Below are positions 8,425 to 16,781 of a stretch of DNA of 35,801 nt, in pieces. Below the pieces are notes generated by a model. That model made no database searches, had not been told where the DNA came from, and saw only the letters and a list, made by a program, of their open reading frames with translations. The stretch's first letter is position 1. Every line of letters begins with the position of its first letter. The stretch is from positions 312,533 to 348,333 of the forward strand of contig NZ_MKZS01000001.1 in the NCBI RefSeq assembly GCF_001942495.1. Direction: 5' to 3'. A program made the position numbers and the translations under genes. The DNA comes from Moorena bouillonii PNG. Its GTDB lineage: Bacteria > Cyanobacteriota > Cyanobacteriia > Cyanobacteriales > Coleofasciculaceae.

Positions 8425-9792
8425 ATGTCCTCAATCAGTCTTTTCAAAAGAGCTCTACGTACCCTACAAAATGAATCGAGAGGTCGAATTCCTCAGCGGG
8501 TCAACCGTTGGTTTAAGTGGTTAGCCCCTGGATTACTGGTGAAGCGTTGGATACTTTTAAGTGCTGGTGGTGTAGTGCTAACAAGTTTGGGATTAGCGAT
8601 TTGGGTAAAGCTGACCCCAGTTTTTTACATCATTAAATTCACAGCCCAAGTTTTAGAGAAAATTACAACCATTATTCCTAACCATGTCTCTGGTCCAATT
8701 GCGCTGATCTTGGGTCTGGTTTTCATCTTCTGGGGGCAAACCCGGACGGTAGGATCAATTACGGAAGTTTTAAAACCCGACCACGATCGAAAACTGATTG
8801 ATGTGCTGATGGATCATCGTCGGTTAAACCGGGGACCGAAAATTGTAGTCATTGGGGGTGGCACTGGTCTTTCTAGTTTACTTAGAGGACTAAAGGTTTA
8901 TAGTGCTAATATCACTGCTATTGTTACGGTAGCTGATGATGGGGGTTCCAGTGGACGGTTGCGACGGGAAATTGGAGTGTTACCACCGGGGGATATTCGT
9001 CACTGTTTAACAGCACTGGCAGACCAAGAAAAGTTGTTAACCGAACTGTTTGAATACCGTTTTCGAGCTGGTAGTGGTTTAGTCGGTCACAGTTTTGGAA
9101 ACCTCTTCCTGACCGCAATGAGTGATATTACTGGCGATCTAGAACAAGCTGTTGCTGCTAGTTCTCAGGTATTAGCAGTGCGAGGAAGAGTCTTGCCAGC
9201 TACCCTAACTGATGTTAGCCTTTGGGCTGAATTAGCTGATGGACGTCGCATCGAAGGAGAGTCTAATATTACTGAGGCTCGGGGAGTGATCAAAAAAATT
9301 GGTTGTACTCCCGAACATCCACCTGCTTTACCAGCAGCACTCAAGGCAATTAAGCAAGCTGATTATATTATAATAGGACCCGGTAGCCTCTATACCAGCA
9401 TTATTCCCAATCTGTTGGTGCCAGAAATTACCGATGCGATCGCAGCTCGCTTGATACCCCGCATCTACGTTTGTAATATCATGACCCAGCCAGGAGAAAC
9501 TGATGGATATAGTGTCTCTGACCATATCAAAACTATTGATGAAGCCTGTGGAAAAAGGCTATTTAACGCGGTACTGGTGAATCGAAAATACCCCTCAGCT
9601 GGGTCACTAATTAAGTATGCTCAAGTTAAGTCTCATCCAGTGTTTCTGGATCGAGAAGAAACTTCTAAATTAGGGCGTCGCATTGTAGTGACCAATGTAA
9701 TGTATGAAGATGAGGAAACTCATTTAGTGCGGCACAATTCGGAAAGGCTGGCACGGGTTTTATTACGATGGTATAGTCGAGCACATGCTTAG
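8425..9792 (+). CDS. YvcK/CofD-like family protein (gluconeogenesis factor type) with N-terminal membrane segments
   Basis: The C-terminal 320 residues form a nucleotide-sugar-binding YvcK domain: [63 protein letters not shown] and [16 protein letters not shown]. In Bacillus, YvcK binds UDP-sugars and is needed for growth on gluconeogenic carbon and for cell-wall synthesis. Here about 120 residues precede it, with two hydrophobic stretches ([20 protein letters not shown] and [15 protein letters not shown]), so the protein is probably membrane-anchored. An in-frame ATG at 8344 would add 27 residues; I chose ATG 8425 (MSSISLF) because the extra residues look unlike coding sequence. tsaE follows 96 bases later. 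Confidence 0.88.
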   Translation: MSSISLFKRALRTLQNESRGRIPQRVNRWFKWLAPGLLVKRWILLSAGGVVLTSLGLAIWVKLTPVFYIIKFTAQVLEKITTIIPNHVSGPIALILGLVFIFWGQTRTVGSITEVLKPDHDRKLIDVLMDHRRLNRGPKIVVIGGGTGLSSLLRGLKVYSANITAIVTVADDGGSSGRLRREIGVLPPGDIRHCLTALADQEKLLTELFEYRFRAGSGLVGHSFGNLFLTAMSDITGDLEQAVAASSQVLAVRGRVLPATLTDVSLWAELADGRRIEGESNITEARGVIKKIGCTPEHPPALPAALKAIKQADYIIIGPGSLYTSIIPNLLVPEITDAIAARLIPRIYVCNIMTQPGETDGYSVSDHIKTIDEACGKRLFNAVLVNRKYPSAGSLIKYAQVKSHPVFLDREETSKLGRRIVVTNVMYEDEETHLVRHNSERLARVLLRWYSRAHA

Positions 9793-9888
9793 ATAAGGTG
9801 AGTGCGAGGAAAATTTTTAAAGGAAAATAAAAGCTGAGATATTAACTCAGAATAACCATTATTCGAGGTACTCTATTGCTAATAACTA

Positions 9889-10383
9889 ATGACCAAAATT
9901 TTTCTAGCTGATACTCAAGCAACGCGATCGCTAGGTGTGGAATTGGGTAAATCTCTGCCAGCTAGTAGCATCATTTTGCTGGAGGGAGACTTAGGGGCTG
10001 GCAAAACAACCCTAGTTCAGGGTATTGGTGAGGGACTAGGCATAACTGATGCCATTGTCAGTCCCACCTTTACTCTGATCAATGAGTATACAGAGGGACG
10101 TATCCCCCTGTATCACCTCGATTTGTACCGCTTATCCACCTCAGAAGTAGAGTCATTAAACCCAGAAAACTACTGGGAGGCAATTGAGGTTGCTCCGGGA
10201 ATTGTGGCCATCGAGTGGGCTGAGCGCCTACACTATTTGCCATCCAGTTATCTACATCTAAGACTAACCTATTCCCAGGAAGGTGGACGTCAGGCTCAAT
10301 TCACTTGTAACGGTAAGTTTGATTTAACTTGGCTGTTGGATAGGTTATCTGGTTGTTCGCCCTTGGCCTCCAGTGTAGAGTAG
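9889..10383 (+). CDS. tsaE: tRNA threonylcarbamoyladenosine biosynthesis ATPase TsaE
   Basis: TsaE is the small ATPase that cycles the TsaB-TsaD complex making the universal t6A37 modification of ANN-decoding tRNAs. The 164-residue product has Walker A GDLGAGKTTLVQGIG (about residues 34-48), the family motif VSPTFTLINEY, LYHLDLYRL, and the segment VAIEWAERL in the Walker B/W region. Length and motif order match the family. It begins with ATG and is codirectional with the yvcK-like gene. It ends nine bases before the convergent dihydroorotase gene. Confidence 0.95.
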   Translation: MTKIFLADTQATRSLGVELGKSLPASSIILLEGDLGAGKTTLVQGIGEGLGITDAIVSPTFTLINEYTEGRIPLYHLDLYRLSTSEVESLNPENYWEAIEVAPGIVAIEWAERLHYLPSSYLHLRLTYSQEGGRQAQFTCNGKFDLTWLLDRLSGCSPLASSVE

Positions 10384-10391
10384 GTTAAATC

Positions 10392-11747
10392 CTAACTAGT
10401 AAAAGTTAAAGCTTCACCTCGCACGTCTGTGTTCAATTTTCCTCTGTCGTAGACTACTTGACCTCCAACAATGGTCATCACTGGCCATCCGGTTAATTTC
10501 CAACCTTCAAAAGGACTCCATCCGCATTTTGTTAAAAGTTCTTCCCGTAACACTGGGTGGTAAGTTTCCAAATCTACCAGTACCAAATCCGCATCATAGC
10601 CAGGAGCGATCGCACCTTTGTTAGGAATTCCATAGGCCTTAGCAACTGCTGTAGACATCCAGTGAGATACTTGAGGCACACTACACCGTCCCTCTATGGC
10701 TTGAGTAAGCATCAGTGGTAGAGATGTTTCTACTCCAGGCATTCCCGAAGGAGTGTGGGGGTACCCTTTAGCTTTTTCCTCCAAGGTGTGAGGAGCATGG
10801 TCTGTAGCGATAAAATCGATCACGCCATCGAGTAGAGCTTGCCAAAGAACTTCGTTGTCGTGGGAGGAGCGCAACGGCGGATTCATCTGTGCCAGGGTAC
10901 CAATCTCTGCATAGGCATCGGTATTTAGTAATAAGTGCTGGGGAGTCACTTCCGCCGTCACCCAGCTAGGTTTGTCTTCCCTAAGCAATTCAGCTTCTTC
11001 AGCGGTGGATAGGTGCAATATATGCAACCGCCGCTGATATTTTTTAGACAACTTCAGGGCTAACTTGGTGGCATTAAGAGCAGCTTGATTGTCCTGAATC
11101 TTAGAGTGAACAGCAGGGTCAGTAATTCCAGCAAATTCCTTACGTCGCTGATTAATTCTAGCTTGGTCTTCCGCGTGTACTGCAATTAAGCGATTGTACT
11201 TCCGAGAACCTCCGCTAAAACCTTCAGCAAAAATTGGTTCTATCACTGCTTCATGATCTACCAATAGTGCACCATGAGCTGAACCCATGAATATCTTAAT
11301 CCCACAAGTCGGCTGGGCATTGTGCAAATCTGGCTGATTTGCTGGTGTTGCACCGATAAAAAAGCCATAATTAACTAAACACTTATCTGCCGCTCGCTTG
11401 AGCTTGTCATCCAGTGGGGCTTGGGTTGTCGTCGGAGGACGAGTATTCGGCATCTCTAAAAAGGACGTCACTCCACCCTTGGCACAGGCACAACTGGCAG
11501 TAAATAAGTCTTCCTTATGTTCTAGACCTGGTTCCCGAAAATGGACTTGGGGATCAATTACCCCTGGCAACAAAGTTAAGCCAGTAGCGTCTATTTCTTT
11601 ATATGCCGTAACGTCCGTTGGCACTGGGATGTCTGGGGCAACCTGAACAATCCTTCGACCGCAGGTGTGGATATCCCCCAGTAAAAATTCACCAGAGGGC
11701 AATAGAATACGAGCATGGCGGATAAACAAGCAAAAGTCAGACAACAT
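10392..11747 (-). CDS. pyrC: Dihydroorotase (amidohydrolase superfamily, likely active paralog)
   Basis: Dihydroorotase closes carbamoyl-aspartate to dihydroorotate in pyrimidine synthesis. The 451-residue TIM-barrel amidohydrolase shows DPQVHFREPGLEHKED near residue 65, GGVTSFLEMPNTRPPTT and the lysine in GIKIFMGSAHG, which is a candidate carbamylated Lys. It also has histidines in IAVHAED and LHILHLST and the catalytic Asp in IATDHAPHTLEEK. The first ligand of the usual H-x-H pair is Gln (QVH), a variant I recall in a known dihydroorotase subgroup, so activity is still likely. It starts with ATG at 11747. A second, degenerate paralog lies at 12715-14013. Confidence 0.9.
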   Translation of the reverse strand: MLSDFCLFIRHARILLPSGEFLLGDIHTCGRRIVQVAPDIPVPTDVTAYKEIDATGLTLLPGVIDPQVHFREPGLEHKEDLFTASCACAKGGVTSFLEMPNTRPPTTTQAPLDDKLKRAADKCLVNYGFFIGATPANQPDLHNAQPTCGIKIFMGSAHGALLVDHEAVIEPIFAEGFSGGSRKYNRLIAVHAEDQARINQRRKEFAGITDPAVHSKIQDNQAALNATKLALKLSKKYQRRLHILHLSTAEEAELLREDKPSWVTAEVTPQHLLLNTDAYAEIGTLAQMNPPLRSSHDNEVLWQALLDGVIDFIATDHAPHTLEEKAKGYPHTPSGMPGVETSLPLMLTQAIEGRCSVPQVSHWMSTAVAKAYGIPNKGAIAPGYDADLVLVDLETYHPVLREELLTKCGWSPFEGWKLTGWPVMTIVGGQVVYDRGKLNTDVRGEALTFTS

Positions 11748-12075
11748 AGGAGGATGTTAAAATTTGACAGTGTCCCTGCTCGGTGTCTAGGTAGATACAG
11801 TAGATACAAACCTGAGATATAGCTAAATACAGACAACCGCAGCTAACCTACCACCATGGCACAAAGAAACAGGGTTGTCCTGCCAAATTGACATTATTGA
11901 CAAAACTTTACATAATCTTCATTTAGGCTCCCCTACTAACTTGAAATTTTTAAGATCTAGCTACAAAACCCCAAAGGTTTAAATTTGCTGTTAAATTTGC
12001 TGTTAAATTTGCTGATAATTTCCCAATCAGCTATTTGTTGAAATTTCCTCAATCTTGTGTATCGGTAGTATTTGA
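11748..12075. promoter_or_regulatory. Divergent spacer pyrC / lepB with three 12-bp direct repeats
   Basis: This 328-base region separates two divergent genes and must hold both promoters. Three perfect or near-perfect copies of AAATTTGCTGTT stand in tandem at 11981-12016, about 60 bases before lepB. They could be a binding site array or a simple expansion. No gene is seen. Confidence 0.5.
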
Positions 12076-12690
12076 ATGGATATGAGTCGTGTACCAGATA
12101 AAAGACCAGAAAAAAAACCTACACAGCCTTCTAAAGACAATGCTTGGGTAGAAGGGATTAAAACGATTACCTTGAGTGCTGTTCTTGCCTTTGGGATTCG
12201 CACGTTTGTGGCAGAAGCGCGATACATCCCATCGGGATCAATGCTACCGACACTACAGATTAACGACCGCTTGATTATTGATAAGATAAGTTATCGCTTT
12301 TTCCAAGACCCACAACGAGGAGAAATTGTGGTATTTGCTCCCACTGAAAGGCTGAAAGAGCAAAATTTCAAAGATGCTTTTATCAAGCGCGTAATTGGGT
12401 TACCCGGTGACAAAGTTTTGGTTAAAAATGGTCGAGTTTATATCAATGATCAAGAAATAGAGGAAAAGTATATCGAAGAAGCACCACAGTACGATTTTGG
12501 ACCGGCAACAGTACCAGCAGATCAATACCTAGTACTGGGAGATAACCGTAACAATAGTTACGACTCTCACCACTGGGGCTTTGTCCCTCGTGACAAAATT
12601 ATCGGTCGTGCGGTAGTGCGGTTTTGGCCATTAAATCGGATGGGGAAATTGAAACCAAATCCGAGTTACCCTGAAGGCTTGAATCAGTAA
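12076..12690 (+). CDS. lepB: Signal peptidase I
   Basis: Signal peptidase I is a membrane-bound Ser/Lys protease that removes signal peptides at the periplasmic or lumenal side. The 204-residue protein has a basic cytoplasmic N-terminus, one membrane helix (about residues 29-46), and the catalytic Ser55 in [10 protein letters not shown]. The catalytic Lys103 lies in [13 protein letters not shown], and the conserved box E is [19 protein letters not shown]. This is the single-TM form usual in cyanobacteria. It begins with ATG at 12076, though a second in-frame ATG lies six bases downstream. It is convergent with the dihydroorotase-like gene, sharing a hairpin. Confidence 0.96.
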   Translation: MDMSRVPDKRPEKKPTQPSKDNAWVEGIKTITLSAVLAFGIRTFVAEARYIPSGSMLPTLQINDRLIIDKISYRFFQDPQRGEIVVFAPTERLKEQNFKDAFIKRVIGLPGDKVLVKNGRVYINDQEIEEKYIEEAPQYDFGPATVPADQYLVLGDNRNNSYDSHHWGFVPRDKIIGRAVVRFWPLNRMGKLKPNPSYPEGLNQ

Positions 12691-12695
12691 ACTGG

Positions 12696-12721
12696 CTTAT
12701 GAAGTCTCAGTACTTCATAAG
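12696..12721. terminator. Shared hairpin between convergent lepB and dihydroorotase-like gene
   Basis: A perfect 9-bp inverted repeat, CTTATGAAG / CTTCATAAG, has an 8-base loop and lies just after the lepB stop. It overlaps the stop codon of the minus-strand gene. A T-rich tract is weak on both sides, so termination is probable but not certain. Confidence 0.5.
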
Positions 12722-14013
12722 TCATATTTACGACTTGCTGGACACCAAGTTTGCACGACACGACCAATTAATTCTTGCCCTAGCCAGGGGGTATTACTAG
12801 AAAGGGATTTAAGGTTTTTTTGGTGAACAATCCAAGGGGATTGAGGATTGAATAAGACTAACTCAGCCGATTGACCAGGAGCAGTGCTAGGGGGGTCTTG
12901 CTGTAGGCAAATAGCAGGATTTGTGCTAAGACTTTTCCAAAGTTCTAAGGCTGACCAATCCCCTGTCTCGACTAGAGTATGCCAGAGTAGGGGTAGGACT
13001 AGCTCTAAACCAATCACTCCTGGTGGTGCTTCCGCAAAGGCAACGGTTTTTTCTTCATAAGTGTAGGGAGCGTGGTCAATTGCGATCGCATCAATAATCC
13101 CCTCCCGAACACCTCGGATCAGTGCAGCTTGGTCAACTGGGTTTCCCAACGGCGGTTCCAAGCGCAAATTGGAGTTGTAACTGCATAAGTCTTCCGTATT
13201 GAGCAATAGATGCATCCAAGTGGTACTGGCTGTTACTGGCAACCCCGCTGCTTTGGCTGATTCAATCAATTGGACAGCGCGACTGGTGGAGATACGCATG
13301 AGATGGACTGGTGTGCCAGTTGTTGCTACAACTTCTAATAAGGCAGCGATAGCGGATGATTCTGCGATCGCAGGATTCCCTGGCAAACCCAAACCAATTG
13401 ATTGGATACCTTCTCGCATCACTCCCCCATTTGCCAACTTAGGGTCACAAGCCCAAAGTGCCACTGGTTTACCCAAGGGTTGTAGGTATTCCAACAACCG
13501 GCGAACTAGCCCTAAATTACATAAAGGACCTTGATCCGTAAATCCCACTACTCCCCCTAGAGCTAGTTCGGCTAATTCAGTCATTTGCTGTCCTTCTAAA
13601 GCGATGGTGAAGGCACCCCAGTGATAGAGTTGAGGTGAGGAAGGGGGGAGGGTCAGATAGGCAGAGTTTTGGAGTTCTTGCCGTTGTGCTAAAACAGCAG
13701 CATTGTCTAGGGGGGGGTTAGTGTCAGGCAAAATGGCTAAGCGAGTAAAGCCTCCATTTGCCCCTGCTGCCAGTAGTGAAGACCAGGTTTCCCGCTGTTC
13801 ATGTCCTGGTGCACCAGAATGGCTGTAGAGGTCTACTAGTCCTGGTCCTAAAATGTGTCCCTGACAATCTTGCACCACTGTATCCCCAGAGATTTCTTTG
13901 ATTTGAGTTTCCACTGCCGTGATTACACCATCAGTAATCAGCACATCAGCGAGTTGGTCAATTCCAGAAACTGGGTCTAAAACGCGGACTTGTTGAAGTA
14001 GTTTACTATTCAT
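12715..14013 (-). CDS. Dihydroorotase-like protein, probably catalytically inactive (PyrC'-type)
   Basis: This 432-residue amidohydrolase-superfamily protein aligns throughout with dihydroorotases: an N-terminal beta-sandwich, GPGLVDLYSHSG, GGFTRLAILPDTNPP, IAIDHAPYTYEEK and a C-terminal composite domain. The metal site is largely gone. The D-x-H-x-H strand reads DLYSHS, the histidine-bearing strand IAVHAED of its neighbour is ALWACDP, and LHILHLST is replaced by VHLMRIST. Such pseudo-dihydroorotases are known elsewhere (PyrC' in Pseudomonas), where they serve as structural partners of aspartate transcarbamoylase. That role here is an inference. It starts with ATG. Confidence 0.82.
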   Translation of the reverse strand: MNSKLLQQVRVLDPVSGIDQLADVLITDGVITAVETQIKEISGDTVVQDCQGHILGPGLVDLYSHSGAPGHEQRETWSSLLAAGANGGFTRLAILPDTNPPLDNAAVLAQRQELQNSAYLTLPPSSPQLYHWGAFTIALEGQQMTELAELALGGVVGFTDQGPLCNLGLVRRLLEYLQPLGKPVALWACDPKLANGGVMREGIQSIGLGLPGNPAIAESSAIAALLEVVATTGTPVHLMRISTSRAVQLIESAKAAGLPVTASTTWMHLLLNTEDLCSYNSNLRLEPPLGNPVDQAALIRGVREGIIDAIAIDHAPYTYEEKTVAFAEAPPGVIGLELVLPLLWHTLVETGDWSALELWKSLSTNPAICLQQDPPSTAPGQSAELVLFNPQSPWIVHQKNLKSLSSNTPWLGQELIGRVVQTWCPASRKYDL

Positions 14014-14380
14014 TGGGGAAAGGGAAAAGGAACAATAATTGGCTTTTAACTCAATCCCCCTTTCTAGGTACTCATATCTAAATTACTTGTTATGACGACT
14101 TATTTTTTACCTTACTACGTACAATTTTAAAATACCACTTTGCCAGATTATGTCAGACCTCTGAAGAGGTGACGAAATAGCCGGAAACCCTTTACGCTTA
14201 AAAGACATCTCCAGGAATTGCTAAGCAAGTCCATAACTAGGTTTGAGATGTTTGCGATAGTTTACAAATTCTTGAGTTTTAAACGAAAAAATAAGGATTT
14301 TAAGTATTTATTGACACTAATTTAACAGAAAAATACTAAGCCAATATCTAAATTAGAATTACACTTTTTGAACAAGATAA

Positions 14381-15353
14381 CTAAATAATCAAAGCCCCTA
14401 TTCTCAGTCTTACTAATCCGCAAACTGTCAAAATTACTTTTTCGTAATTTTGGCTGTTTAGGCGAAATCTCTCCGAAGCAACTCTAAAAACTTTGATCAC
14501 TCTAATCATATGTTCCACAAAGATTCGTTCGCGAGATTTTTTCTTATTATCTTCTTTTATTTCTGGTGGCATTTCTTTATTTCTTGGTTTCTTTTTTGGG
14601 GTTTTTATTCGGTCTTCTCCACAGTAAGCTTTATCTCCACTATACTTTTGAGGCGCGACCCAAGGGCAGTTTATCTGCCCATTGGAACGCGCGCCTCTGG
14701 TTTCGTCTAAATTTTTTGACTGTTGTCGCCATAAATTAATATCACTATTATGTCATTGATGTCCTACGGTAATATCAACTATTTCTTGACCATTTGGAGT
14801 TGTAATTAATTGATTTTTAAAAGTGTGCCTTTTCTTTTTGCCGGAGTAATACTTTTTTTGTTTTTCGTAAGACGAAGGTCTTTCTCTATCTTGTTCACAG
14901 CTATCTACAATTAATTCAAATTCTGTTAAAAGTTCCTTGACCCATTTCTCGTCACTTGGATGTTTTTTTACTTGTTCTAGCAAGCTGCTAGGTAAGATAT
15001 CACTCAAAATATTGAGCCAATGATGAAAAACATTGTTAGCTGTAGATTCGCAGACATTAAAATGAATTCCTAAGATTTCAAAGGTAGGATGATTGTGTAA
15101 ATAATATAAGGTAAGAATGATTTGTTCCTCTGTATTTAAAAGGCTTTTTCTTCCACCACCAGCTTTGATTAATCTCCGTTCTGATTTAGCCAGTTCTGAC
15201 TTTTTTTTCTGGTGGTATTCCTGACCTTTGTTAATGAGTTGTTCGAGTTGTTGATAACTTAATCCTATTAATCTCTTTGTTGACCTGGGATTACGTTTAA
15301 TATAGCTGACAATTGGAATCCTTGTTTTTTTTTAAATTGTAATTAAATTTCAT
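14381..15353 (-). pseudogene. IS5-like DDE transposase, broken, with in-frame palindrome insertion
   Basis: The gene can be followed from ATG at 15353. There the frame changes in a run of nine A (15325-15333 on the plus strand), and the main frame then continues from IPIVSYIKRNPRSTKRLIGL. Visible parts are an N-terminal helix-turn-helix segment (EEQIILTLYYLHNHPTFEIL), a first catalytic Asp in LIVDSCEQDRERP, a second in YSGDKAYCGEDR and a Glu in RERIFVEHMIRVIK. An in-frame TGA (14753-14755) interrupts VGHQ-stop-HNSDINLWRQQ. A palindromic element at 14650-14697 is inserted in frame between LDET and KYSGDKAY. This looks like a DDE_Tnp_4-type protein. With these lesions it is a pseudogene, although the A run might once have been a programmed frameshift. 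Confidence 0.85.
14650..14697. repeat. REP-like palindromic element (copy 2) inside the transposase reading frame
   Basis: The outer arms GAGGCGCG (14650-14657) and CGCGCCTC (14690-14697) are perfect complements. The inner stem GGGCAG / CTGCCC (14664-14669 and 14675-14680) is extended by CCAA / TTGG. It is related to 8148-8202 in its outer GAGGYGCGACCC boundary. Read on the minus strand it is open in the transposase frame and adds about 16-18 residues. Confidence 0.85.
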
Positions 15354-15533
15354 TATAACATAAAGCAAATATAGTTTTTTATTTTTTGGAGATGTCTAAA
15401 GGGTACTGAATCATTGCAGACTTTCTTGGAGCATCCAAATTTGGACTAAACATACCACATTAATCTGTATGAACGCGATGTTAATGCCCATATAAAAAGA
15501 TATATTTTCAAAAATGGGGTGCTCCCGAATTTC

Positions 15534-15980
15534 TTAATTTTTATTGGCAGCAAATACGTTAATCAATTTTACCACTTGTGCGGGTCTATGATAAAATGTC
15601 CAATGCGGCGGAGACTCTGTTATAGCATCAGTGTTGGATATTTTCAGCCTTTTTGTTATGTCTTCACTATTCGAAAAAGTTGCTAAGTAAGTTGTTATTT
15701 CCCTAGCGCTGTAAGTAACCGAATCATCATCATTTTCTATTTGGCCGTTTCTATTTCCTGGAGCATCATTTTTCAAAAGAAGAAATGAGATGTGGTTAGG
15801 GGGAGCAATAAGTTCCACATATTGCGTCGGCAAAAGATCACGGTCACAAAATGAGTGTAGAGTTAAGTCACATATTTCCATTTCAGTTTCACTACTCGCC
15901 AGGGCATTCATCACATTGATCGTTAGCAGTAGCATAGAGGTTACTAACGTTACAAAACAAGTTTTGATAATTTTTTCCAT
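15534..15980 (-). CDS. Hypothetical exported protein
   Basis: This 148-residue protein begins with a good Sec signal peptide: basic MEKIIKT, hydrophobic CFVTLVTSMLLLTINVMN, then a likely cleavage after ALA (about residue 28). The mature part has two cysteines close together (EICDLTLHSFCDRDLL), which could form a disulfide. It also has a hydrophobic strand (YVELIAPPNHISFLLL) and a polar, loop-rich middle. I do not recognise a family. It lies alone between a dead IS5-like element and the disrupted transporter gene, so it may be accessory cargo or a remnant. ATG start at 15980. Confidence 0.6.
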   Translation of the reverse strand: MEKIIKTCFVTLVTSMLLLTINVMNALASSETEMEICDLTLHSFCDRDLLPTQYVELIAPPNHISFLLLKNDAPGNRNGQIENDDDSVTYSAREITTYLATFSNSEDITKRLKISNTDAITESPPHWTFYHRPAQVVKLINVFAANKN

Positions 15981-16199
15981 TTCTTTTTTGATTCTCCTAC
16001 TTCTGGCAGACTGTAGTCAATTAACTATTTTTTTAGCACTACTAGGTTTTCTACCTGAAAGTTGAGGTGTAAAACCTAATAGTTGAGGTCAAAAAGTTTT
16101 TTAGTGAAGGCTACAATCCATCACTGTTAAACTTTTATCAGTATAAACGACTTGTTCGAGTTTAAGAGCACTTGCTGCAAATAAGTCCTCAGCTAACCT
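15981..16199. other. Short spacer without recognised gene
   Basis: Between the exported protein gene and the 3' fragment of the EamA gene. An open stretch of about 32 codons continues past the EamA stop on the minus strand (RLAEDLFAASALKLEQVVYT and beyond), but it has no start of its own and I recognise nothing in it. Confidence 0.35.
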
Positions 16200-16748
16200 T
16201 CAACCTTTTTTCAAATTAGATCCATAAACCGCTACTGCCACCCCAACTAACAATACCACGGCACCTACCAGCACCAATACCCCTGGCACTTCCTGAAAAA
16301 CCAGATAGCCCAAAAAACAAGCACCAACGGGTTCAAACAAAATAGCCAGGGTCACCAGGGTAGGATTAATCCAGCGTACCAACCAGTTAAAACTGGTATG
16401 TCCCACCATTTGGGGGAAAAGTGCCAATAACAAGATGTAGACGTAAACTCCTACCGGATAATTGAGATAACTGACACCCCAGAGTAAGGATAACAGTAAC
16501 AACACTAACGCCCCCATACTGTAGGCGACAGCACTATAGCTACCGATACTCAAACCCCGTTGCTGTGCTTCACGTCCCCAAAGTACATACAAACTTGCTA
16601 TCACTGCTGCCATCAATGCTAGAGAATTCCCCAACAGAGGATTACTGCCACCACTGAGAGAACCCCCATCCCCCAAAGTAATCAAGACAGCACCTACAAA
16701 GGCCACACCAATTCCCAAAACCGTCAGCCTAGTTAGTTTTTCCGATAC
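16200..16748 (-). pseudogene. EamA/DMT family transporter, 3' fragment
   Basis: This is the C-terminal half of a drug/metabolite transporter superfamily permease, cut off from its start by the IS607-type element. Reading resumes as VSEKLTRLTVLGIGVAFVGA, the end of the first EamA repeat. It is followed by the second repeat with about five hydrophobic helices (ALMAAVIASLYVLWG, MGALVLLLLSLLWG, YILLLALFPQMVG, FEPVGACFLGYLVF and LVLVGAVVLLVGVAVAVYG). The last part of the first repeat and the whole second repeat are intact, so the disruption looks recent. The 5' fragment is at 18736-19114. Confidence 0.88.
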
Positions 16749-16781
16749 TTTTTAGCTACCAAAATCTACAAAACGCAGATC

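Larger units (their letters stand above)
14203..15397 (-). mobile_element. Degenerate IS5-like insertion sequence
   Basis: The element is bounded by 10-bp inverted repeats AGACATCTCC (14203-14212) and GGAGATGTCT (15388-15397) around one DDE transposase gene, and is about 1.2 kb long. The target duplication is unclear. About 170 bases between the transposase stop and the left end are AT-rich and non-coding. The element is surely inactive because its gene is broken. Confidence 0.75.

Noticed and set aside
15790-16065. 91-codon plus-strand ORF opposite the exported protein gene
   Set aside because: It mirrors the signal peptide region of the minus-strand gene; the latter has the coherent exported-protein layout.
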